Below are positions 16,543-25,794 of a DNA stretch of 64,000 bases, one piece after another (position 1 is the first letter of the stretch; each line of letters opens with the position of its first letter). Location of the stretch: positions 124,001-188,000 of the forward strand of contig NZ_JAMOHM010000007.1 of assembly GCF_024448335.1 (NCBI RefSeq). The letters run 5' to 3'. Origin of the DNA: Stutzerimonas frequens (GTDB lineage: Bacteria > Pseudomonadota > Gammaproteobacteria > Pseudomonadales > Pseudomonadaceae). The notes under the pieces are model-generated. The model did not search any database. It was given only the letters and a program-made list of their open reading frames with translations, and was not told the origin of the DNA. Made by a program: the position numbers and the translations under genes.

Positions 16543-18819
16543 ATGAACGACATGGACAACATGACCGCGAATTCCGATGTGCAACGGCTGGACTTCAACA
16601 CGCCGGCACTGCAGCGCAAGCGGCGCATACGCGCGCTGAAAGACCACCTGGCGCGCTGGTACGTGTCCATCGGCGGCCTGGCCGTGCTGGGCGCCATCAC
16701 CCTGATCTTCTTCTATCTGGCGCAGGTCGTGCTGCCGATGTTCCAGGGCGCCGAGCTGGAGGCCCGCAAGGCTCAGCAGGCGGCCTGGCTGGCCGATGCC
16801 GGCAAGCCGCTGCTGCTGGCCATCGAGGAGCAGAACCAGGTCGCCCTGCGTCTGGGCGAGGACGGGCAGGCGCGTTTCTTCAGCCTGCGCGACGGTGCGC
16901 TGCTGACGAGCAAGCCCCTGCCGCTGCCGGAAGGCAGCCGCATCGTCTCGGTGGGCCAGGACACCCCCGGCACCCGCCGGCTGGTGCTCGGTCTGGACAA
17001 TGGCCAGGCCCTGGTGCTGGAGCACAACTACAAGGTCACCTACCCGAACAACCAGAAGACCATCACCCCCGAGCTCGCCTATCCCTTCGGCGAGGCGCCG
17101 CTTGAGCTCGATCCGGAAGGCCGCCCCATCGAGCGCGCCGCCATCAGCCTGAACGGCAAGACCCTGCTGGTCGCCGGGGCAACCGGCACCGCTCTGCACT
17201 CCCAGCGCATCGCCAGCAGCGAAAACCTGATGACCGGCGAAGTGACGCTGGAGCAGGAGCGCCTCGACCTGCCGCAACTGGCCGAGCCGATTCGCCAGCT
17301 GCTGATCGATCCGCGCCACATGTGGCTCTACGCGGTTAGCGGCAAGGCCAGTGCGGATGTCTTCGATCTGCGCCGCAAGCAACTCAATGGCCGTTACAAG
17401 CTGGTCGGCGATGGTAGCGAGATCACCACGATCAGCCCGCTGCTGGGCGGCATCTCGCTGATGGTGGGCGATTCCAAGGGTACCGTCGGGCAATGGTTCA
17501 TGGTCCGCGCCGCCGACGGCCAGGCCGAGCTGAAGAACGTGCGCAACTTCCAGCTGGGCAGCAGTCCGATTCGGCAGATCCTGCCGGAAGAGCGGCGCAA
17601 GGGTTTCCTCGTCCTGGACGACAGCGGCAACGTCGGTGTATTCCACAGCACCGCGTACCGCACCCTGCTCAAGGAGCAGGTTGCCGACGGCGCTGCGCTG
17701 GCCGCACTGTCGCCCCGCGCAACCCGCCTGCTGGTGGAGTCCGACAAGGGCCTGCAGCGTTTCGTGATCGACAATCCGCACCCGGAAATTTCCTGGAGCG
17801 CGCTGTGGGGCAAGGTCTGGTACGAGAGTTACCCGGAGCCGGATTACGTCTGGCAGTCCACCTCGGCCAATACCGACTTCGAACCCAAGCTGAGCCTCGC
17901 GCCGCTGGCCTTCGGTACGCTCAAGGCGGCCTTCTACGCCATGCTGCTGGCCGCGCCGCTGGCCATCTGCGCGGCTTTCTACACCGCCTACTTCATGGCG
18001 CCGTCGCTGCGCCGCAAGGTCAAGCCGGTGATCGAGCTGATGGAGGCACTGCCGACGGTGATCCTCGGCTTCTTTGCCGGCCTGTTCCTCGCGCCCTTCC
18101 TGGAGAACCATCTGCCGGGCATCTTCAGCCTGCTGTTGCTCATGCCGGTGGGCATTCTCTTCGCCGCCTGGACCTGGAGTCGCCTGCCACAGCGGGTGCG
18201 TCTGGCGGTTCCGGAGGGCTGGGAAGCAGTGCTGCTGATTCCGGTGATCCTGCTGATCGGTTTCGGCTCGCTGGAAATCAGTGGCCATCTGGAAAACTGG
18301 TTCTTCGGCGGGGACATGCGCCTGTGGCTGTCCAACGACATGGGCATCCCGTTCGATCAGCGCAACGCCCTGGTAATCGGCCTGGCGATGGGCTTCGCGG
18401 TGATCCCGACGATCTATTCGATTGCCGAAGACGCCGTCTTCAGCGTGCCGAAGAGCCTCACCCTGGGCTCGCTGGCACTCGGTGCCACGCCCTGGCAGAC
18501 CCTGATCCGCGTGGTGCTGTTGACCGCCAGCCCAGGCATCTTCTCGGCGCTGATGATCGGCATGGGCCGCGCGGTGGGCGAGACCATGATCGTGCTGATG
18601 GCCACCGGCAACACGCCGATCATGGAAGCCAACATCTTCGAAGGCATGCGCACCCTGGCCGCCAACGTCGCGGTGGAAATGCCCGAATCCGAAGTCGGTG
18701 GCACCCATTACCGCGTGCTGTTCCTCGCCGCGCTGGTCCTGCTGATGTTCACCTTCGTCATGAACACCCTGGCCGAGCTGATCCGCCAGCGGCTGCGCGG
18801 CAAGTACGCCAGCCTGTAA
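16543..18819 (+). CDS. pstC: Phosphate ABC transporter permease PstC with large periplasmic domain
   Basis: 758 residues, more than twice E. coli PstC (319). One membrane helix at about residues 43-65 is followed by about 380 residues of soluble, strand-rich sequence with repeated blocks of the form G..L.L....D, then a normal permease core from about residue 456. The core has the MetI-like transmembrane domain, including the cytoplasmic EAA loop SLTLGSLALGATPWQTLIRVVL near 640-662. With PstA it forms the channel for phosphate. The extra domain should lie in the periplasm where PstS docks. The ATG at 16543 follows AGGAGCCTGGC. Confidence 0.93.
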   Translation: MNDMDNMTANSDVQRLDFNTPALQRKRRIRALKDHLARWYVSIGGLAVLGAITLIFFYLAQVVLPMFQGAELEARKAQQAAWLADAGKPLLLAIEEQNQVALRLGEDGQARFFSLRDGALLTSKPLPLPEGSRIVSVGQDTPGTRRLVLGLDNGQALVLEHNYKVTYPNNQKTITPELAYPFGEAPLELDPEGRPIERAAISLNGKTLLVAGATGTALHSQRIASSENLMTGEVTLEQERLDLPQLAEPIRQLLIDPRHMWLYAVSGKASADVFDLRRKQLNGRYKLVGDGSEITTISPLLGGISLMVGDSKGTVGQWFMVRAADGQAELKNVRNFQLGSSPIRQILPEERRKGFLVLDDSGNVGVFHSTAYRTLLKEQVADGAALAALSPRATRLLVESDKGLQRFVIDNPHPEISWSALWGKVWYESYPEPDYVWQSTSANTDFEPKLSLAPLAFGTLKAAFYAMLLAAPLAICAAFYTAYFMAPSLRRKVKPVIELMEALPTVILGFFAGLFLAPFLENHLPGIFSLLLLMPVGILFAAWTWSRLPQRVRLAVPEGWEAVLLIPVILLIGFGSLEISGHLENWFFGGDMRLWLSNDMGIPFDQRNALVIGLAMGFAVIPTIYSIAEDAVFSVPKSLTLGSLALGATPWQTLIRVVLLTASPGIFSALMIGMGRAVGETMIVLMATGNTPIMEANIFEGMRTLAANVAVEMPESEVGGTHYRVLFLAALVLLMFTFVMNTLAELIRQRLRGKYASL

Positions 18820-18846
18820 ACCAGACTTCGCAAAAGGTATCGATCC

Positions 18847-20517
18847 GTGAAAAAGGATTCGTTGAACACCTGGGTCAAGAGCGGCACACCCTGGATCTGG
18901 ATGAACGCCGGCGCGGTGTCCATCGCCGTGATCATGACCCTGGGGTTGCTGGCGATCATTGCCGTGCGCGGCCTGGCGCACTTCTGGCCGGCCGACGTGA
19001 TCGTCGCCGACTACAGCGTGCCCGGCGCCGAGACGCGTGTGCTGGCCGGCGAGGTCGTGCAGGCCGAAGAAGTGCCGCGGGCGCGCCTGGCGGCCAGCGG
19101 CCTGCCGGTGAACGTCGAGGGCGGCGAGTTCATGACCCGCGAGCTGCTCAAGGTCGGCAACCGCGAGGTCTACGGCGCGGACTTCTCCTGGGTCGTGGGT
19201 GAGTGGCTGAGCAACCAGCGCACACCCGCCGAGCTGATGGTGCTGGAGCGCCGTGAGTGGGGCAATTTCTATGGTTTCCTGCTCAACGTGAAGGAAGCCG
19301 GCCAGCTGGTCGCCGAGGGCGAAGGTGCCTGGAACGAACTGCAGGCACGCATCGACCGCGTCGATGAGCTGCACACGCAGATCTCGCGCATCGAGAAGGT
19401 GGAGATCGGCCGCATCAACCACGGCCTCGAGCGTCTGCGCCTGAAGACCCGCAAGCTGGAGCTGGACGATCGCCTGGACGCGGCCGCCCAGGCCGATCTG
19501 GACGCCGAGCGCGCCGAGTGGGATGCCGAGTACCGTGTGCTGGAAGACAAGCTGGTGGCGCTGCAGCAGCAGTTCAACCGCGACAGCATCACCGTGCGCA
19601 CCGCCGATGGCCGCGAACAGGAGATCAGCCTGGGCAAGGTGGTGCGAGCGTTCCAGCCCAATGCCATGTCGACGGCGCAGAAGCTGATGTTCTACTTCGC
19701 CAAGCTGTGGGAGTTCGTCAGCGACGAACCGCGCGAGGCCAATACCGAGGGCGGCGTGTTCCCGGCGATCTTCGGCACCGTGCTGATGACCCTGATCATG
19801 GCGGTGATCGTCACCCCGTTCGGCGTGATCGCCGCGGTCTACCTGCGCGAATACGCCAAGCAGGGCCTGCTCACCCGCATCATCCGCATCGCCGTGAACA
19901 ACCTGGCCGGCGTGCCGTCGATCGTCTACGGCGTGTTCGGCCTGGGCTTCTTCGTCTACGTGCTGGGCGGCTCGCTGGACCGCCTGTTCTATCCGGAAGC
20001 CGCGCCGGCGCCGGTGTTCGGCACGCCGGGTCTGATGTGGGCCTCGCTGACCCTGGCCATCCTCACCCTGCCGGTGGTGATCGTCGCCACCGAGGAAGGC
20101 CTGGCGCGCATTCCGCGGATGATCCGCGAAGGCTCGCTGGCTCTCGGCGCGACCAAGTCCGAGACGCTGTGGAAGGTGGTGCTGCCGATGGCCAGCCCGG
20201 CGATGATGACCGGCCTGATCCTCGCCGTGGCGCGTGCCGCCGGCGAAGTGGCGCCGCTGATGCTGGTCGGCGTGGTCAAGCTGGCACCGAACCTGCCGCT
20301 CAACGGCAACTACCCCTACCTGCATCTGGATCAGAAGATCATGCACCTGGGCTTCCACATCTACGACGTCGGCTTCCAGAGCCCCAACGTCGAGGCAGCG
20401 CGCCCGCTGGTCTACGCCACGGCGTTCTTGCTGGTGCTGGTCATCGCGATTCTCAACTTCAGTGCGGTCGTCATCCGCAACCACCTGCGCGAGAAATACA
20501 AGGCGCTGGATCATTGA
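18847..20517 (+). CDS. pstA: Phosphate ABC transporter permease PstA with coiled-coil insertion
   Basis: 556 residues, against 296 in E. coli. It starts with GTG at 18847 (a helix at about 24-45 follows), then about 250 extra residues before the permease core at about 304. The insertion includes a charged, heptad-like coiled coil at about 155-245 (ELQARIDRVDELHTQISRIE and following). The core shows MetI-like helices and the EAA loop EGSLALGATKSETLWKVVLP. It is the partner of PstC. Only 27 bases separate it from pstC. Confidence 0.93.
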   Translation: MKKDSLNTWVKSGTPWIWMNAGAVSIAVIMTLGLLAIIAVRGLAHFWPADVIVADYSVPGAETRVLAGEVVQAEEVPRARLAASGLPVNVEGGEFMTRELLKVGNREVYGADFSWVVGEWLSNQRTPAELMVLERREWGNFYGFLLNVKEAGQLVAEGEGAWNELQARIDRVDELHTQISRIEKVEIGRINHGLERLRLKTRKLELDDRLDAAAQADLDAERAEWDAEYRVLEDKLVALQQQFNRDSITVRTADGREQEISLGKVVRAFQPNAMSTAQKLMFYFAKLWEFVSDEPREANTEGGVFPAIFGTVLMTLIMAVIVTPFGVIAAVYLREYAKQGLLTRIIRIAVNNLAGVPSIVYGVFGLGFFVYVLGGSLDRLFYPEAAPAPVFGTPGLMWASLTLAILTLPVVIVATEEGLARIPRMIREGSLALGATKSETLWKVVLPMASPAMMTGLILAVARAAGEVAPLMLVGVVKLAPNLPLNGNYPYLHLDQKIMHLGFHIYDVGFQSPNVEAARPLVYATAFLLVLVIAILNFSAVVIRNHLREKYKALDH

Positions 20518-20522
20518 TTGGT

Positions 20523-20601
20523 GCTGCAAGCCCGGCGGTCTGCTTCGAGACGAGGCAACCGGCCTGGCTTGCAGCCAATAGCTTGCAGCCCGGGGCTGCA
20601 A
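20523..20601 (+). other. Four-armed self-complementary region between pstA and pstB
   Basis: Four arms: a GCTGCAAGCC (20523-20532), b GGCTTGCAGC (20566-20575), c TTGCAGCC (20583-20590), d GGCTGCAA (20594-20601). a pairs perfectly with b, and c with d; but a can also pair with GCTTGCAGC at 20581-20589, and b's TTGCAGCC (20569-20576) with d. The pstB ribosome site (GGAG at 20604-20607) follows at once. It may be attenuator-like or a REP-type repeat. Confidence 0.65.
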
Positions 20602-20614
20602 ACGGAGCGAGCAC

Positions 20615-21442
20615 ATGCAAACCAACACCCACTCCATCGACATTTCCGCGCTGGGACGCGACAAGCGCAGCCTGAACCTGGCCAACGAGCAGGTCGCCAT
20701 CGAGGTGCCTGACCTCAGCCTGTACTACGGCCAGAAGCAGGCGCTGTTCAACGTCAGCATGAACATCCCGCGCCAGCGCGTGACGGCCTTCATCGGGCCG
20801 TCCGGCTGCGGCAAGTCGACCCTGCTGCGCTGCTTCAACCGTATGAACGACCTGGTCGACGGCTGCCGCATCGAGGGCGCGATCAACCTCGACGGCACCA
20901 ACATCTACCGCAAGGGCGAAGACGTGGCCGACCTGCGCCGTCGCGTCGGCATGGTGTTCCAGAAGCCCAACCCGTTCCCCAAGAGCATCTACGAGAACGT
21001 GGTCTACGGCCTGCGCATCCAGGGTATCAAGCAGAAGCGCGTGCTCGACGAGACCGTCGAGTGGGCGCTCAAGGGCGCGGCGCTGTGGGACGAGGTCAAG
21101 GATCGCCTGCACGAATCGGCACTCGGCCTCTCCGGTGGTCAGCAGCAGCGCCTGGTGATCGCCCGCACCATCGCCGTGCAGCCGGAAGTGCTGTTGCTCG
21201 ACGAGCCGAGTTCGGCCCTCGACCCGATCTCCTCGCTGAAGGTCGAAGAGCTGATCTACGAGCTGAAATCCAAATACACCATCGTCATCGTTACCCACAA
21301 CATGCAGCAGGCCGCGCGGGTGTCCGACTACACCGCGTTCATGTACATGGGCAAGCTGATCGAGTACGGCGATACGGATACGCTGTTCACCAACCCGGCC
21401 AAGAAGCAGACGGAAGACTACATCACCGGCCGCTACGGCTAG
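20615..21442 (+). CDS. pstB: Phosphate ABC transporter ATP-binding protein PstB
   Basis: 275 residues. Cytoplasmic ATPase of the Pst importer. Walker [10 protein letters not shown] at about residues 61-69, ABC signature LSGGQQQRL near 171, Walker [13 protein letters not shown] near 193, and the H-loop His in [19 protein letters not shown] near 228. Length and sequence are typical of PstB. The stop codon overlaps the long palindrome that fills the gap before phoU. Confidence 0.97.
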   Translation: MQTNTHSIDISALGRDKRSLNLANEQVAIEVPDLSLYYGQKQALFNVSMNIPRQRVTAFIGPSGCGKSTLLRCFNRMNDLVDGCRIEGAINLDGTNIYRKGEDVADLRRRVGMVFQKPNPFPKSIYENVVYGLRIQGIKQKRVLDETVEWALKGAALWDEVKDRLHESALGLSGGQQQRLVIARTIAVQPEVLLLDEPSSALDPISSLKVEELIYELKSKYTIVIVTHNMQQAARVSDYTAFMYMGKLIEYGDTDTLFTNPAKKQTEDYITGRYG

Positions 21443-21548
21443 CCGGCCATGGCAAACCGCGCTGCGCGTTTTCGGCGGCGCTTGCCGTACTCGTTTGTAC
21501 TGTCTGCGCGCCGCCTCCTAGCGCAGCACGCTTTGCCAAGGGCCGGCT
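21441..21548 (+). repeat. Long nested palindrome between pstB and phoU
   Basis: The whole gap folds on itself. Outer arms AGCCGGCC (21441-21448) and GGCCGGCT (21541-21548). Middle arms 21451-21468 and 21520-21537 match at 15 of 18 positions (GGCAAA pairs with TTTGCC). Inner arms GGCGGCGC (21474-21481) and GCGCCGCC (21508-21515), and an innermost GTAC (21487-21490) with GTAC (21497-21500). The result would be one imperfect stem of about 108 bases. Confidence 0.75.
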
Positions 21549-21587
21549 CGTCCGGCGAGAGAACCACAGTTTCGCAAGGGCTCGATG

Positions 21588-22316
21588 ATGATCAGCAAAG
21601 ACAGCCATACCCAACACATCTCCCAACAGTTCAACGCCGAGCTCGAGGAGGTGCGCAGCCACCTGCTGGCCATGGGCGGGCTGGTGGAGAAGCAGGTCAA
21701 CGACGCGGTCACCGCGCTGATCGAGGCCGATTCGGGGCTCGCCCAGCAGGTTCGTGAGGTGGATGACCAGATCAACCAGATGGAGCGCAATATCGATGAG
21801 GAATGCGTGCGCATCCTCGCCCGCCGCCAGCCGGCGGCCTCCGATCTGCGCCTGATCATCAGCATCTCCAAGTCGGTGATCGACCTCGAGCGCATCGGTG
21901 ACGAGGCGACCAAGATCGCCCGCCGCGCCATCCAGCTGTGCGAGGAAGGCGAGTCGCCCAAGGGTTACGTCGAGGTGCGTCACATCGGCGACCAGGTGCG
22001 CAAGATGGTGCAGGAAGCGCTCGACGCCTTCGCCCGCTTCGATGCCGACCTCGCGCTGTCGGTGGCGCAATACGACAAAACCGTCGACCGCGAGTACAAG
22101 ACCGCCCTGCGCGAGCTGGTCACCTACATGATGGAAGATCCGCGCTCGATCTCCCGCGTGCTCAGCGTGATCTGGGCGCTGCGCTCGCTGGAACGCATCG
22201 GCGACCACGCGCGCAACATCGCAGAACTGGTGATCTACCTGGTGCGCGGCACCGACGTGCGCCACCTCGGCCTGGCACGCATGGCCGAGGAAGTGGAAGG
22301 CACCAAGGAGCGCTGA
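21588..22316 (+). CDS. phoU: Phosphate signalling protein PhoU
   Basis: 242 residues from the second of two adjacent ATGs (21585 and 21588); AAGGG at 21576-21580 is best spaced for 21588. All-helical with two repeats of the PhoU domain, carrying the metal-site motifs E.I...GDEATKI near residue 100 and ERIGDHARNIAE near 204. It links Pst transport to the PhoR-PhoB two-component system and represses the Pho regulon when phosphate is plentiful. Last gene of the pst operon; convergent with the LysR gene. Confidence 0.96.
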   Translation: MISKDSHTQHISQQFNAELEEVRSHLLAMGGLVEKQVNDAVTALIEADSGLAQQVREVDDQINQMERNIDEECVRILARRQPAASDLRLIISISKSVIDLERIGDEATKIARRAIQLCEEGESPKGYVEVRHIGDQVRKMVQEALDAFARFDADLALSVAQYDKTVDREYKTALRELVTYMMEDPRSISRVLSVIWALRSLERIGDHARNIAELVIYLVRGTDVRHLGLARMAEEVEGTKER

Positions 22317-22358
22317 TAGGCGCGCCGGTAGCGGTGCGCGTGCGGGTGCGCGCTGCGC

Positions 22359-23273
22359 TCAGCTGGCTATCAGCGCCTCGCTCAGGTAGTCGATCAGCGC
22401 CCGTGTCTTCGGCGGCAGGTGGTGATTCTGTCGCCACAGCAGCCAGGCCGCGCCCTGGTAGGAGCCGGTGTAGCGCCACTGCGGCAGCACTTCGCGCAGC
22501 TGCCCCTCGGCCAGCGCCTGGGCAGCGGTGAAATGCGGCAGGCAGGTGATGCCCAGGCCCGCCAGCGCCACCAGTAACCGGGCCTCGCTGTGGTTGCTGA
22601 TGTAGCGACCGCGCACCGTCACCGTTTCCTGCAGCTCGCCGCGGCGCAGGTGCCAGCGATTGTCTCCCGCCGTTTCCCCCAGATACAGACAGCTGTGGCG
22701 CAGCAGGTCCTGCGGATGTTGCGGCTCGCCGTGGCGCTGCAGGTAGTCGGGGCTGGCGCAGAGCAGCTGGCGCACCGGCCCGAGCGGCTTGCCGGCCAGG
22801 CCTTCGGGTGGATTGTCGGTGACCTGCACCAGCAGGTCGAAACCGTCCTCGATCAGGTCCGGGCTCTGGTCGCTGATCCGCAGCTGCACATCGACCTCGG
22901 GGTAGCGCTGGAGAAAGGCCGGCATCAACGGCCCGACGACGAACTTGCCATAGGCCTTCGGTACGCTCAGGCGCACCAGCCCGCGCGGGCTGCGCATCAG
23001 CCGCTCGCCGATGGCGACGGCGGCATCGGCCGCATCGAGCATGTCCCGGCAATGCTGGTAAAACTCCGCCCCGGCCTCGTTCAGCCGCAGCTGGCGTGTC
23101 GTGCGTTCCAGCAGGCGCAGCGCCAGGGCCTGCTCCAGCCGTGCCACCTGGCGGCTCACCGCCGACGGTGTGCTGCCCAGCAGACGCGCGGCGCCCGAGA
23201 AGCTGCCGGCCTCGACCACCCGCACGAATACGGCCATGTAGGGCAGCAGGGCTGCGCTGTCATTCGTTCCCAT
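22359..23273 (-). CDS. LysR family transcriptional regulator
   Basis: 304 residues. N-terminal winged helix-turn-helix: FVRVVEAGSFSGAARLLGSTPSAVSRQVARLE at about residues 15-46, followed by a periplasmic-binding-like effector domain (about 95-300) with the GLVRLSVPKAYGK start. It is divergent from the EamA transporter gene, with 88 bases between the two starts, so that transporter is the likely target. Effector unknown. Confidence 0.92.
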   Translation of the reverse strand: MGTNDSAALLPYMAVFVRVVEAGSFSGAARLLGSTPSAVSRQVARLEQALALRLLERTTRQLRLNEAGAEFYQHCRDMLDAADAAVAIGERLMRSPRGLVRLSVPKAYGKFVVGPLMPAFLQRYPEVDVQLRISDQSPDLIEDGFDLLVQVTDNPPEGLAGKPLGPVRQLLCASPDYLQRHGEPQHPQDLLRHSCLYLGETAGDNRWHLRRGELQETVTVRGRYISNHSEARLLVALAGLGITCLPHFTAAQALAEGQLREVLPQWRYTGSYQGAAWLLWRQNHHLPPKTRALIDYLSEALIAS

Positions 23274-23361
23274 GCGGAACAGGTCCTGTGCTGTTTCGCT
23301 GGATTATCGACTGCCGCGACAGGGCCGACAATCAGCGCCTGATTGGTGCGGGGATTCGAAC

Positions 23362-24285
23362 ATGAAAGGCACGTTGAGACAGGGGCTGTGGCTGGCCGAT
23401 GGCATGCTGCTGACGGTGGCGCTGATCTGGGGCAGCAGCTACGCGGTGGCCAAGCAGGCGCTGCTGTTCTACCCGGTGCTGGGTTTTCTGGCTATCCGCT
23501 TCGGCCTGACCTTTGTCCTGCTGCTGCCGCAACTGCGCGGCGCCGGTCGCCGGGCGCTGCGCCCCGGCCTGCCGCTGGGGCTGGTGATGCTGGCGATCTT
23601 TCTCTGTGAGACCTGGGGCGTGATGCTGACCAGCGCCAGCAATGCGGCGTTTCTGATCAGCCTGTGCGTGGTGATCACGCCATTCATGGAATGGCTGCTG
23701 CTGCGCCAGCGGCCGCACAGCACGCTGTTGCTCGCCTGCGCGCTGTCGCTGGCGGGCGTCTGGCTGCTGACCGGCGGGCCGCAGCTGTCGCTCAATCTCG
23801 GCGATGCGCTGATGCTGGCCGCCGCTTTGCTGCGCGCGGTGCTGGTCTGCCTGACCCGGCGATTGACGGCCGGCCGGGAAATCCCGGCACTGGCGCTGAC
23901 TGCGGTGCAGAGTGGAGTCGTTGCGGCGGGCTGCATGCTGCTCGGCGTGTCGCTGGCGGGCGGACTGCCGGCGCTGCCGGTGGAGCCGGGCTTCTGGTTC
24001 GGCACGCTGTATCTGGTGCTGTTCGCCACGCTGTTTGCCATGTTTGCGCAGAACCGCGCGCTGGGGCGCAGCAGTGCAACGCGGGTGTCGCTGCTGATGG
24101 GCTCCGAACCGCTGTTCGGCGCGATCATCGCCGGTCTCTGGCTGGGTGAGCGGCTGGGACCGATGGGCTGGGCGGGTGGGTTGCTGATCATGCTGGCAAC
24201 GCTGTGCACCTTGCGGGTCGCACGTGCGCCGGTGCCGGCCGCCAAAGCGCGATGCGCGCGGATTCATGGGGAAATGCTCGGTTAG
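23362..24285 (+). CDS. EamA/DMT family transporter
   Basis: 307 residues from ATG at 23362; the frame continues upstream to 23272 but that part overlaps the LysR start and is not membrane-like. Ten hydrophobic helices in two EamA halves: ALIWGSSYAVAKQALLFYP near the start, and AQNRALGRSSATRVSLLMGSEPLFGAIIAGLWLGE near residues 230-265. Inner-membrane drug/metabolite exporter type; substrate unknown. Probably controlled by the adjacent LysR regulator. Confidence 0.9.
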   Translation: MKGTLRQGLWLADGMLLTVALIWGSSYAVAKQALLFYPVLGFLAIRFGLTFVLLLPQLRGAGRRALRPGLPLGLVMLAIFLCETWGVMLTSASNAAFLISLCVVITPFMEWLLLRQRPHSTLLLACALSLAGVWLLTGGPQLSLNLGDALMLAAALLRAVLVCLTRRLTAGREIPALALTAVQSGVVAAGCMLLGVSLAGGLPALPVEPGFWFGTLYLVLFATLFAMFAQNRALGRSSATRVSLLMGSEPLFGAIIAGLWLGERLGPMGWAGGLLIMLATLCTLRVARAPVPAAKARCARIHGEMLG

Positions 24286-24335
24286 TCCCTGCCTTTGCCG
24301 AAATCGCCACGGATCATGCGGCAGACACCACAGGG

Positions 24336-24404
24336 GTAGGGTGGGCTTCAGCCCACCGACAACCCCGCGCACGCCACCCGCTGGTGGGCTGAAGCCCACC
24401 CTAC
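24336..24404. repeat. Second inverted pair of REP-like palindromes
   Basis: Same unit as at 9945-10004: forward copy at 24336-24357 and reverse copy at 24383-24404, both with core GGTGGGCTTCAGCCCACC (or complement) and flanking GTAG/CTAC. It lies between the convergent EamA and GTPase genes, where it could act as a bidirectional mRNA end. Confidence 0.8.
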
Positions 24405-24420
24405 GCTCCACCTGATCGGC

Positions 24421-25794
24421 TCAGTTTTCCTGCAGTTGAGTTTCCAGCTCGTCCAGCGCCGCCTGACGCTCGCCGTCCTGCAGGCGGGCGCCGGGGTTGA
24501 GCGACGACCACTCGGGATGGGCGCGACAGCGTTGCAGGGCTTCGGGCAGCTTGCCCTCGCGCCAGCCCTGATCCTGCGGCGTGGCCAGGCGGATCGCCTC
24601 GGTGGCGGCGTGCCCCCGAGTCGCGAGCACGGCCAGCAGTTGACGCTGGCGCAGGGCGAGCAGGCGCAGTACGGCGTCGTCGACGCTCAGCTCGCGCTGC
24701 CCCTTGAGCTTGCCGAGCAGGCGATTGCCATAGTGCCGCGCGGTCTGCGCGCCGCCGCCGGCAATGGCGCCGAGCAGCGCCGCGGCTCCGAGGGTGATGC
24801 CACCGACCATCAGGTCGACCCCGGCACCGGCGGCTGCGCCTGCGGCCATGCCGCTGCCGATCTTCACGCCCAGCTGCTTGAGGGTCTCCGGGTTGAACAG
24901 GTCGTCGCCCCAGCGCCCGTCGAGCAGCGGCAGCTCGCTGGCCGCCGCCTGCTCCTTGCGGAAGGCGTACAGCCGCAGCAGGGCCTCGACGCAGCGCTGC
25001 TCGCGGCTGCGCACGGCGTCGTGCAATTCACGTATGGCGCCGCGCTCCAGTTCCGGCTGTGCGGCCACGCTGCGTCGGCAGGCGGCGACATCCACCAGCA
25101 GTTCGGCGATCAGTCGCTGGCCGCTGGCCAGGCGTGCGGCAGCCTGGGCCTCGTGGTCCTCGATCAGTCGCTGCAGCTTGGGGCGCGCCTGCTCCAGCAG
25201 CAGCGCCAGGCTTTCGTACAGCCGGCGCTCACCGTCCACGGGTGGCGCCACGCTGTCGAAGCGCACCAGTGCATGCAGGCCGAGGCGGGCCAGGGCCTGA
25301 CGCCATTCCTCGTCGCGGTGCCCCGGCTGGGCGACGAAGTTGAGCACCGGCAACAGCGGCTTGCCGCAGCCGGCGAGCACCGCCAGCTCGTCCTTGTACT
25401 TGGCCAGCACCGGCTCACGGGCGTCGATCACGTAGAGCCCGGCGTCGCTGGCCAGCAACTGACGCAGCACCTTGGCTTCCTGCTCGAAGCGCTGGCGTGC
25501 CTCGCTGCCGTCGAGAAAGCGCGCAGTGCGTGCCGGGCCGTCGAGGCGCTCACCGGGGCGCTCCAGCCGTTCGAGGTAGTCGAGCAGGGCGATGGCATCT
25601 TCCAGGCCGGGGGTGTCGTAGAGCTCCAGCAGCGGCTCGCCGTCCACCGACAGCCGCGCACCCTCGACGTGGCGGGTGGTGCTCGGCCGGTGCGAGACCT
25701 CACCGAAGCCGATGTCGCGGGTCAGGGTGCGCAGCAGCGAGGTCTTGCCGACATTGGTATGGCCGACCACGGCCAGTTTCAGCGCTTCAGTCAT
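24421..25794 (-). CDS. GTPase with DUF3482-type C-terminal region
   Basis: 457 residues. P-loop GHTNVGKTS at 11-19, switch-region Thr-rich RPSTTRHVEG near 37-46, and G3 motif YDTPGLED near 59-66, so a TRAFAC GTPase of the Era/EngA kind. The usual G4 NKxD is not seen; NFVAQ near residue 152 may replace it. A long helical part follows, then a Gly/Ala-rich hydrophobic stretch at about 310-350 (GSGMAAGAAAGAGVDLMVGG and on) that looks like a glycine zipper able to enter a membrane. The start overlaps the stop of the upstream membrane-protein gene by 8 bases, so the two are translationally coupled. Function unknown. Confidence 0.8.
   Translation of the reverse strand: MTEALKLAVVGHTNVGKTSLLRTLTRDIGFGEVSHRPSTTRHVEGARLSVDGEPLLELYDTPGLEDAIALLDYLERLERPGERLDGPARTARFLDGSEARQRFEQEAKVLRQLLASDAGLYVIDAREPVLAKYKDELAVLAGCGKPLLPVLNFVAQPGHRDEEWRQALARLGLHALVRFDSVAPPVDGERRLYESLALLLEQARPKLQRLIEDHEAQAAARLASGQRLIAELLVDVAACRRSVAAQPELERGAIRELHDAVRSREQRCVEALLRLYAFRKEQAAASELPLLDGRWGDDLFNPETLKQLGVKIGSGMAAGAAAGAGVDLMVGGITLGAAALLGAIAGGGAQTARHYGNRLLGKLKGQRELSVDDAVLRLLALRQRQLLAVLATRGHAATEAIRLATPQDQGWREGKLPEALQRCRAHPEWSSLNPGARLQDGERQAALDELETQLQEN

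Noticed and set aside
16504-20700. Uninterrupted minus-strand frame of 1398 codons antisense to pstC-pstA
   Set aside because: It mirrors the GC-rich third codon positions of the pst genes, is rich in Gln, His, Arg and Gly without domain motifs, and opposes clear known genes. It is a composition artefact.
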